DNA of 11,749 nucleotides from Gemmatimonadota bacterium (GTDB lineage: Bacteria; Gemmatimonadota; Gemmatimonadetes; Longimicrobiales; Gaopeijiaceae). Within the stretch, counting starts at the first letter, position 1. Each line of letters begins with the position of its first letter. The translations under genes and the position numbers were made by a program. Shown in pieces: positions 5,942 to 11,749 of this stretch. Under the pieces are notes generated by a model, which had not been told where the DNA came from, searched no databases, and saw only the letters and a program-made list of their open reading frames with translations. The DNA lies in NCBI GenBank assembly GCA_018678395.1, contig JAHHMJ010000169.1, forward strand, positions 1-11,749. The letters run 5' to 3'.

Positions 5942-8900
5942 ATGAATCTGCGTTTCCGCACCCTGCTTCCGCTTCTGGCTCTCCTGCCCATGGCCGCTCC
6001 GGCCTCGGCGCAGTCCTCCATGACCCTCGACGAAGATTGGATGGAGGCCTTCGAATGGCGCGAGATCGGACCGGCGAACATGTCGGGCCGCGTCACCGAC
6101 GTCGAAGGCCTGCCGAGCCCGTCGAAGACGTTCTACGTGGCGGCGGCCGCAGGCGGCATCTGGAAGACCACCAACAACGGGACCACCTTCCAGCCGCTCT
6201 TCCAGGACGAGCGGGTCGTGGCCCTCGGCGACCTCGCCATCGCGCCGAGCGACACGCTCCAGATCTGGGCGGGCACGGGCGAAGAGGACTCGCGTAACTC
6301 CATCTCTCCCGGAGGCGGCATCTACAAGTCCGTCGATGGGGGAATCACGTGGGAGTTGAAGGGGCTCGAGGGCACCGAGCACATCGGTCGCATCCTCGTG
6401 CACCCGACGGATCCGAACACCGTCTTGGTGGCCGCGCTCGGCCCCCTCTGGCGTGAAGGCGGCGACCGTGGGCTCTACAAGACCACCGACGGTGGGGACA
6501 CCTGGCGGCAGGTCGCGTCGGTCAGCGACCGCGCGGGCTTCGTCGACCTCACCATGCATCCGGACGACCCGAACGTGCTGATGGCGACCAGCTGGGAGCG
6601 CATTCGCGGGCCGTACTTCCTGCAGTCCGGGGGACCCGGCAGCGGCATCTGGCGCAGCACGGACGCCGGTGAGACGTGGGCCGAGGTCACCGGCGCCGGG
6701 CTGCCCGAGACCGAGATGGGCCGGATCGGGATCGACTACGCGCCCAGCGACGGCGACGTGGTCTACGCCCTGATCGAGGCCGCCGCGCCCGCCGAGGGTG
6801 AGGACCGGCTGTCCGGGCTCTATCGCTCGGACGACGGCGGCACGACCTGGGAGCGCAGGAACGCCTACAACTCGCGGCCCTTCTACTACTCGCAGGTCGC
6901 GGTCGACCCCGCCGACGCCGATCGCGTCTACTTCTCGACCTTCGAGTTCTCGACCGACGGCGGCGCGACGCACGCGCCCGCGGGCCGCGAGGTCCACGTC
7001 GATTTCCACGCCTACTGGATCGACCCGGCCGACCCCGATCGCATGGTGGTCGGCAACGACGGCGGCATCGCCATCAGCTTCGATCGGGGTGGGAACTACT
7101 GGTTCCCGAACCACATGGGGGCGATGGGCCAGTTCTACAACATCAGCGTCGACATGGGCACGCCGTACCGGGTGTGCGGTGGCCTCCAGGACAACTACAG
7201 CTGGTGCGGACCGTCTCGGAAGACGAACGGGGCGATCACCAACCACGACTGGTTCCGGGTGAGCGGCGGCGACGGGTTCGGCACGCAGCAGGATCCTCGT
7301 GATCCCGACATCGTCTACTCGACGTCGCAGGGCGGCAACATGGGTCGCTCGAACCTCGCCACGGGGGAGCGCACCTCGCTCGGACGGCCGAACTGGCGGA
7401 ATGCGTACCGGGTGATTCAGGACTCGATCGCCGTACTGTGGCCGGATTCGACGCAGCCGATGCCGTCGCAGCACCGCACCCGCATCCAGGCACTGCAGGC
7501 CCGGGCATCGGCCGACTCGACGGCGCTCGACATGCGCTACAACTGGAACACCCCGTTCTTCCTGTCGCCGCACGATCCCGACGTCGTGTACGCGGCCGGC
7601 AACCGGGTCCTCAAGTCCACCGATCGGGGTGACAACCTGATCCCGATCTCTCCGGACTTGAGCCGCGCCGACGCCGACAAGATCGAGATCAGCACGACGA
7701 CCACGGGAGGCGTCACCCCGGACGTCACGGGTGCCGAGGTCTTCGCCACGGTCGTCTCGCTCAACGAGTCGCCGGTTCGCGCCGGGCTGCTCTACGCCGG
7801 TACGGACGACGGCAACGTCTGGATGTCGCCCGACGACGGCGGTCAGTGGCTCGACCTCACCGACCGGTTCGACGGTCAGGTGCCGGACGGGACCTACGTC
7901 AGCCGGATCGAGCCGTCGCACCACGACGCCGACCGGGTCTACATCAGCTTCGACAACCACCGGCGTGGTGACTTCACGCCGTACGTGTTCGTCAGCGATG
8001 ACGGGGGCGAGAGCTTCCGTTCGATCGCCTCCGACCTGCCCACCGGCAAGCCGGACTTCGTGCACGTCGTCCGCGAGGATCTGGTCAACCCCAACCTGCT
8101 GTTCGTGGGGACCGACGTCGGGCTCTACGCCTCGCTCGATCGTGGAGGCGCCTGGCAGCGCTTCATGAACGGGTTCCCGACGGTGCCGGTGCACGATCTC
8201 GTGATCCATCCCCGTGACGGTGAACTGGTCGCCGGTACGCACGGACGCTCGATCTGGATAACCGACATCCGGCCGCTCCAGCAGCTCGACGGCGTCATGA
8301 TGGCCTCGGACGCCTACCTGTTCGCGCCTCGGCCGGCCCATCACATCGGCATGCGGGCGACGGGCGGAGAGTTCACGGCCCAGGCCTACTGGGAGTCCGG
8401 CAGCCCCGCGAACGGCGCCAAGATCCAGTACTGGATCGGCGACGACGTCGACGGAGACGTGTCGATCGAGATCCACGACGTGGCCGGAAACGTCATGCGA
8501 ACGCTGGACGGACAGAACCGACCCGGCATCCACGACGTGAACTGGAACCTGCGCGGGGAGAGCATGGCGCTGCCCCTGTCGCCCTCCGAGCGCCGGGACA
8601 GCATCGCCACCGCCACGCGTCTCGCAGCCGTCGCCGACTCCCTCGAGGGTGAGGGGCACGACCGCGAGGACATCGATCGCGTCGTGGAGCGGCTCAGCGC
8701 GAGCTCAGGTGGCTTCGGTGGTTTCGGAGGCTTCGGCGGTGGTGGCGGGAGCGTCGGCATCGCCGACTTCCAGGAGCGCCCCGCGGAGGGCAACGCCCGC
8801 TCGACCCTGCCCGAGGCCGGGGAGGACGAGGACGAGCCCAACCTGCAGCAGATCATCACGCAGGCCGTCCGGGGGGAGCAGCCGCGTCGCCGGCGCTTCG

Positions 8901-9052
8901 GCGGTGGTGCCGGGCTCTTCTCACGGCGGACGCAGGCCGCACCGGTGGCCCAGCCCGGAATCTACACCGTGGTGCTGCGTGTCGGTGACGCCGAGTATCG
9001 CCAGCCGCTGTCGGTGGCGCTGGGCAGCTCGGCGCCGGACGTGATCCGCTGA
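5942..9052 (+). CDS. Secreted sortilin/VPS10-type beta-propeller protein (glycosyl-hydrolase-like, BNR repeats)
   Basis: 1036 residues. Signal peptide 1-23 (cleavage ASA|Q), so exported. Residues 35-780 hold repeated Asp-box turns typical of sortilin and sialidase propellers: SVDGGITW (130-137), TTDGGDTW (181-188), STDAGETW (239-246), SDDGGTTW (296-303), STDRGDN (559-565), SPDDGGQW (629-636), SDDGGESF (685-692) and SLDRGGAW (731-738). This part ends in GTHGRSIWITDI. A probable FlgD-like Ig segment follows (about 815-872, SIEIHDVAGNVMRTL then HDVNWNLRGE). Residues about 875-1002 are an unusual low-complexity insert with a Gly/Phe tract (923-936), an acidic stretch and RRRR. The final strand pair, GIYTVVLRVGDAEYRQPLSV, closes the domain. 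No catalytic residues can be assigned; a role in binding or degrading an external polymer is inferred. The ATG at 5942 is chosen for its signal peptide; GAGAG upstream is a weak ribosome site. Confidence 0.9.
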   Translation: MNLRFRTLLPLLALLPMAAPASAQSSMTLDEDWMEAFEWREIGPANMSGRVTDVEGLPSPSKTFYVAAAAGGIWKTTNNGTTFQPLFQDERVVALGDLAIAPSDTLQIWAGTGEEDSRNSISPGGGIYKSVDGGITWELKGLEGTEHIGRILVHPTDPNTVLVAALGPLWREGGDRGLYKTTDGGDTWRQVASVSDRAGFVDLTMHPDDPNVLMATSWERIRGPYFLQSGGPGSGIWRSTDAGETWAEVTGAGLPETEMGRIGIDYAPSDGDVVYALIEAAAPAEGEDRLSGLYRSDDGGTTWERRNAYNSRPFYYSQVAVDPADADRVYFSTFEFSTDGGATHAPAGREVHVDFHAYWIDPADPDRMVVGNDGGIAISFDRGGNYWFPNHMGAMGQFYNISVDMGTPYRVCGGLQDNYSWCGPSRKTNGAITNHDWFRVSGGDGFGTQQDPRDPDIVYSTSQGGNMGRSNLATGERTSLGRPNWRNAYRVIQDSIAVLWPDSTQPMPSQHRTRIQALQARASADSTALDMRYNWNTPFFLSPHDPDVVYAAGNRVLKSTDRGDNLIPISPDLSRADADKIEISTTTTGGVTPDVTGAEVFATVVSLNESPVRAGLLYAGTDDGNVWMSPDDGGQWLDLTDRFDGQVPDGTYVSRIEPSHHDADRVYISFDNHRRGDFTPYVFVSDDGGESFRSIASDLPTGKPDFVHVVREDLVNPNLLFVGTDVGLYASLDRGGAWQRFMNGFPTVPVHDLVIHPRDGELVAGTHGRSIWITDIRPLQQLDGVMMASDAYLFAPRPAHHIGMRATGGEFTAQAYWESGSPANGAKIQYWIGDDVDGDVSIEIHDVAGNVMRTLDGQNRPGIHDVNWNLRGESMALPLSPSERRDSIATATRLAAVADSLEGEGHDREDIDRVVERLSASSGGFGGFGGFGGGGGSVGIADFQERPAEGNARSTLPEAGEDEDEPNLQQIITQAVRGEQPRRRRFGGGAGLFSRRTQAAPVAQPGIYTVVLRVGDAEYRQPLSVALGSSAPDVIR
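8708..8749 (+). repeat. Gly/Phe-rich short repeat inside the sortilin-like gene
   Basis: Imperfect nine-base units of the form GGN-GGN-TTC encode GGF repeats running into a poly-Gly stretch (residues 923-936). The third-position changes between units suggest an older or selected repeat rather than a fresh duplication. It probably forms a flexible linker in the exported protein. Confidence 0.8.
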
Positions 9053-9057
9053 GAGCG

Positions 9058-9077
9058 GGGCCGGGTTCGCCCGGCCC
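9058..9077. terminator. Strong UUCG-loop hairpin after the sortilin-like gene
   Basis: GGGCCGGG (9058-9065) pairs perfectly with CCCGGCCC (9070-9077) around TTCG, an exceptionally stable tetraloop on the plus-strand transcript. It starts 6 bases after the stop codon. No T-run follows, so termination may be Rho-assisted, or the stem may protect the 3' end. Confidence 0.6.
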
Positions 9078-9090
9078 AGGTCGGCAGGGT

Positions 9091-9124
9091 GAGGCCGGGT
9101 GTCCCTCCGGGGGCGTCCGGCCTC
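9091..9124. terminator. Second long hairpin between convergent genes
   Basis: GAGGCCGG (9091-9098) pairs perfectly with CCGGCCTC (9117-9124) around an 18-base GC-rich loop. Together with the hairpin at 9058-9077 it forms a tandem barrier in the 139-base gap between convergent genes and could act in both directions. The remaining bases 9125-9191 show only a 5-bp inverted repeat, CTCGG/CCGAG (9154-9168). Confidence 0.45.
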
Positions 9125-9191
9125 GCTCGTCAGCGGGACAGCGCGGCCGCCGCCTCGGTTGTTCCGAGCCCGCGCGACATCGCGGGCGGCA

Positions 9192-11339
9192 TCAGAAGCT
9201 CGCGAGTTCCTCGATGACGGCGCGCACGTCGTCGACCTGCGGAAGGATGGCCTGCTCGAGAACGGGCGCGTAGGCGACCCAGACGTCCTTCGAAGCCACC
9301 CGCTTCACGGGGGCATCCAGCCAGGGGAAGAGCTCGTCGGCGATGCGGGCGGCCACCTCGGCTCCGAGGCCGAACGAGAGCGCATCCTCGTGGACGACCG
9401 CGACCTTGTTGGTCTTCTTCACCGACTCGGCGATGGTGTCCATGTCGAGCGGACTCAGCGTGCGCAGGTCGATGATCTCGGTCGAGATGCCGTGCTCGGC
9501 CTCGGCCTGTTTGGCCGCGTCCTGGGATCGCTTCACGAGCGCGCCGCAGGTCACGAGCGTCAGATCCGTTCCCGGCCGGACCACGTTCGCCCTGCCGAAC
9601 GGGATCATGTACTCCGAGCCCGGGTTCCGCCCCTTGTTGTAGACCTGCCGATACAGGTGCTTGTGCTCGAGGAAGATGACCGGGTCGTCGCAACGGATCG
9701 CGGTGCGAAGGAGGCCGTTCGCGTCTTCAGCGTTCGACGGGATCACCACCCGGAGGCCGGGGGTGTGGGTGAAGAGCGTGGCACCGGTCTGCGAGTGGTA
9801 GATCGCGCCGCCCTTCAGATACCCGCCGTAGGTCGTCCGAATGACCACGGGGCAGGAGAACGTCCCGTTCGAGCGGTAGCGCATCGTCGCCAACTCGTTC
9901 CGGATCTGGTGGAACGCCGGCCAGATGTAGTCGAAGAACTGGATCTCGACGACGGGGCGCATGCCCCGCAGCGCCATGCCGATCGCGCGACCGACGATGT
10001 TGGCCTCGGCAAGCGGCGAGTTGTAGACCCGGTCGCCGCCGAATCGCTGCTGCAGGCCGTGGGTGACCTTGAACACCCCGCCCTTGCCCTTCACCTGCTC
10101 CAGTGCGCCTTCCCGCGAGGCGTCCGCGACATCCTCGCCGAACACGACGATGCGCGGATCGCGCTCCATCTCATCGCGCATGCAGGCGTTGAGGAGGTCG
10201 ACCATCGTCAGCTTGCGATCCTCCTCGAAATGCGGGGCGTCTTCGGTGTCGAAGGCGTCGCTGGTCGCAGGCGCGTCGTGCGAGTACAGATGGTCCATCG
10301 CCGTCTCGGGATCCGGCTGGGGATGCTCGAGCGCCTGGTCCGACGCATCGGCCACCGCCTGGCGGATGGACTCCTCCATCGCGTCCAGCGCCTCCTCCGA
10401 CTCGAGGCCGAGCTCGAGGATCCGGCTGCGCGTCCGCGTGAGGCAGTCCCGCTCGGCCTGCGCTTCGAGCTCAGCGGCCGGCCGGTACATCCGCTCGTCG
10501 TCGGACAGCGAGTGCGAATAGGGACGCGTGCAGTGCGCATGGAGCAGCGCCGGGCCCTTCCGCTCCCTGCAGTGACGGACGAGCTCTCCCGCCACGCGGT
10601 GGACGTCGACCGGGTCGGTCCCGTCACACTCCGCGATGCGAAGGCTCGGGAAGCCCGTCAGGAGCTTCGAGATGCTGCCCCCGGCCGTCTGGACCTCGAC
10701 CGGTACGGAGATCGCGTACTCGTTGTCCTCGACCACGAACAGCACCGGTAGACCGAGGTTGCAGGCCGAGTTGAGCGCCTCCCAGAACTCCCCCTCCGAG
10801 GTGGTGCCGTCGCCCGTCGTGCAGATGACGATCTCGTCATCGGCGAAGGACGAGAGATGATCCCGGAGTCCCTCCAGTCGCGTCGCCCGCAGCCCCGCCT
10901 CGGCTGCGCCGACGGCCTGCAGGAACTGCGTGCCGGTCGGCGACGAGGTGTTGGCGATGTTGTAGCGGACATCGCCGAAGTGCGCCGGCATCTGGCGGCC
11001 ACCGGAAGCCGGGTCGGCCGCGGCACCGACCGCCTGGAGCAGATGGTCCAGCGGAGTCTGCCCCAGCGCCAGCGCGAGCGCGCGATCACGGTAGTAGACG
11101 AAGAACCAGTCCTTCGCGGGGTCGACATGGCTCGACAGTCCGACGCCGATGGCCTCGTGCCCCGCGCCTGAGATCTGGAAGAAGATCTTGTTCTGCCGTT
11201 TGAGCGCGATCTCGCGGTCGTCGATGAACCGGGAGAGCAGCATCGTGCGGTAGAAGTCGATCAACTGCCCACCGGTCAGTCCGGCGAGGTCGTCTCGGGG
11301 CTGGTCGAGGGCGACGGCGTCGTGCGTCTCGGTTCCCAT
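9192..11339 (-). CDS. 2-oxoacid dehydrogenase E1 component, fused alpha and beta subunits (branched-chain type likely)
   Basis: A 715-residue thiamine-diphosphate enzyme: the E1 part of a 2-oxoacid dehydrogenase complex, which decarboxylates a 2-oxoacid and hands the acyl group to lipoyl-E2. The alpha part (about 22-345) has [10 protein letters not shown] (58-67), the ThDP/Mg motif from GDG (176-178) to EDNEYAIS (204-211), and the [12 protein letters not shown] loop (275-286), resembling branched-chain E1. An acidic linker (about 346-372) joins the beta part (about 375-715), with FGEDVAD, the catalytic glutamate region PLAEANIVG (Glu445), [15 protein letters not shown] and the C-terminal transketolase domain ([15 protein letters not shown]). 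Such fusions run about 650-720 residues. Substrate (branched-chain, pyruvate or acetoin) is not proven. E2 and E3 genes are absent from the window. The ATG at 11339 fits the homologous start; there is no Shine-Dalgarno motif. Confidence 0.92.
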   Translation of the reverse strand: MGTETHDAVALDQPRDDLAGLTGGQLIDFYRTMLLSRFIDDREIALKRQNKIFFQISGAGHEAIGVGLSSHVDPAKDWFFVYYRDRALALALGQTPLDHLLQAVGAAADPASGGRQMPAHFGDVRYNIANTSSPTGTQFLQAVGAAEAGLRATRLEGLRDHLSSFADDEIVICTTGDGTTSEGEFWEALNSACNLGLPVLFVVEDNEYAISVPVEVQTAGGSISKLLTGFPSLRIAECDGTDPVDVHRVAGELVRHCRERKGPALLHAHCTRPYSHSLSDDERMYRPAAELEAQAERDCLTRTRSRILELGLESEEALDAMEESIRQAVADASDQALEHPQPDPETAMDHLYSHDAPATSDAFDTEDAPHFEEDRKLTMVDLLNACMRDEMERDPRIVVFGEDVADASREGALEQVKGKGGVFKVTHGLQQRFGGDRVYNSPLAEANIVGRAIGMALRGMRPVVEIQFFDYIWPAFHQIRNELATMRYRSNGTFSCPVVIRTTYGGYLKGGAIYHSQTGATLFTHTPGLRVVIPSNAEDANGLLRTAIRCDDPVIFLEHKHLYRQVYNKGRNPGSEYMIPFGRANVVRPGTDLTLVTCGALVKRSQDAAKQAEAEHGISTEIIDLRTLSPLDMDTIAESVKKTNKVAVVHEDALSFGLGAEVAARIADELFPWLDAPVKRVASKDVWVAYAPVLEQAILPQVDDVRAVIEELASF

Positions 11340-11553
11340 GCGGTCGGGGTGCGAGGGCGGCGGAGGACCGGGTTCGGAGGACCCCGGAGCGATGTGGAGG
11401 GGACCGCGCAAGATAGCCCGCGGTCGGGGGGCGGCCAACCGCGGCCCGAGGGGAACGTCGCCCTCGTGGCCGGGGTCTCTGGCGTCGAACACAGCCGGGC
11501 CTTCCTCTCAGCCGCCGACGCTCCTGAGCACCCCAACCGATCCGTCCGAGCCC
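11340..11553. other. Divergent intergenic region between E1 fusion and methyltransferase
   Basis: About 214 bases between divergent genes. The left part holds the probable leader of the E1 gene, including an imperfect hairpin (CCGGGT 11368-11373 with ACCC 11381-11384 plus GG 11386-11387, one bulged C). A promoter candidate for E1 lies at 11410-11438. No promoter was recognised for the rightward gene. Both reading directions stay open in part of this region, but the translated residues are proline- and arginine-rich and do not look like protein. Confidence 0.4.
11410..11438 (-). promoter_or_regulatory. Candidate sigma70-type promoter of the E1 fusion gene
   Basis: On the minus strand TTGGCC (complement of 11433-11438) and TATCTT (complement of 11410-11415) are 17 bases apart; each matches four of six consensus positions. 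The start site would fall near 11403, giving a leader of about 64 bases before the ATG at 11339. TATCTT is the most AT-rich stretch in this neighbourhood. Confidence 0.4.
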
Positions 11554-11749
11554 GTGGCTCCGCTCGAGCCCGTGGCGGCCTGCCTGGCGTGCGGCAGCTC
11601 GGACCGGGACGCCCACCACGAGACGGCGGCGATGATGGACGCGTCCGCGCAGCGCTTCCGGTTCTCCCGCTGTCGGGCCTGCGGTCTCGTCTACCTCGAT
11701 CCTCGTGTGCCGGCGGGCGACCTCGGGCGCTACTACACGGATGCGTACC
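11554..11749 (+). CDS. Probable SAM-dependent methyltransferase, N-terminal zinc-ribbon part (cut by window end)
   Basis: Only about 65 residues are visible. They show a four-cysteine zinc ribbon: CLACGSS near the start, then FSRCRACGLVYLDPRVP, followed by a YYTDAY motif at the window end. The combination CxxC ... CxxCGLVYLxPRP ... YY is typical of the N-terminus of class I SAM-dependent methyltransferases with a leading zinc-binding segment, often found in O-antigen, sugar-modification or secondary-metabolite loci. The methyltransferase core, including the SAM-binding glycine loop, lies beyond the window, so the call rests on the ribbon alone. The start is uncertain: in-frame GTG codons lie at 11554 and 11572, and a rare CTG at 11524. 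No clear ribosome-binding site marks any of them. It diverges from the E1 fusion gene. Confidence 0.65.
   Translation, partial: MAPLEPVAACLACGSSDRDAHHETAAMMDASAQRFRFSRCRACGLVYLDPRVPAGDLGRYYTDAY

Noticed and set aside
5054..8659. A 1201-residue open frame on the minus strand opposite ndh and the sortilin-like gene
   Set aside because: It is rich in Arg, Val, Gly, Asp and His with no domain, and is the expected by-product of GC-rich codon usage on the opposite strand of two well-supported genes.
8708..8749. Could the Gly/Phe repeat be a CRISPR-like or mobile repeat?
   Set aside because: It is in frame, coding and imperfect with nine-base periodicity and no spacers; it is a protein low-complexity tract.
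9099..10751. A 550-residue plus-strand open frame opposite the E1 gene
   Set aside because: Shadow of the strongly supported E1 fusion; the translation has no recognisable motif and runs through the terminator hairpins.

Overview
The window is uniformly GC-rich, with tightly packed genes, many GTG-start candidates and few strong Shine-Dalgarno motifs. The best guess for the source is a Gemmatimonadota-like bacterium. Two features point that way. There are two secreted sortilin/VPS10-type beta-propeller proteins, a family often expanded in that phylum and its relatives. There is also a single-chain fusion of the E1 alpha and beta subunits of a 2-oxoacid dehydrogenase, a layout common in Bacteroidota and Gemmatimonadota. 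No rRNA, tRNA or marker protein is present, so the assignment is inference. Nothing looks mobile: I see no transposase, integrase, phage gene, CRISPR array or tRNA-associated boundary.

Layout: (1) 1-341, minus: 5' end of a secreted sortilin-like protein, cut by the window edge. (2) 482-1225, plus: TauE/SafE-type membrane permease, divergent from (1). (3) 1250-2368, minus: alpha/beta hydrolase, convergent with (2). (4) 2636-3121, plus: small four-helix membrane protein of unknown function, divergent from (3). (5) 3174-4370, plus: MoeB/MoeZ-type E1-like adenylyltransferase with a C-terminal rhodanese domain. (6) 4373-5797, plus: type II NADH dehydrogenase (NDH-2), two bases after (5). (7) 5942-9052, plus: full-length 1036-residue secreted sortilin-like propeller protein. 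(8) 9192-11339, minus: fused E1 alpha/beta 2-oxoacid dehydrogenase, convergent with (7) across two strong hairpins. (9) 11554-11749, plus: N-terminal zinc-ribbon part of a probable SAM-dependent methyltransferase, cut by the window end.

How they fit: genes 4-6 probably form one transcription unit, with tight spacing and a stop/start junction between 5 and 6. MoeB-rhodanese supplies activated sulfur to ubiquitin-like sulfur carriers for molybdopterin, thiamine or cysteine synthesis. NDH-2 feeds NADH electrons to the quinone pool without pumping protons. The E1 fusion makes acyl-CoA and, through E3, NADH, so it could supply NDH-2, but nothing ties the two genetically. The rest is a mixed chromosomal neighbourhood. 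I found no convincing new multi-gene system. The more unusual points are the paired sortilin-like paralogs, a large low-complexity insert in the C-terminal domain of the complete one, a 15-bp tandem repeat at the end of the NDH-2 gene, a hairpin abutting the moeB start codon, and palindromes in the divergent intergenic regions.
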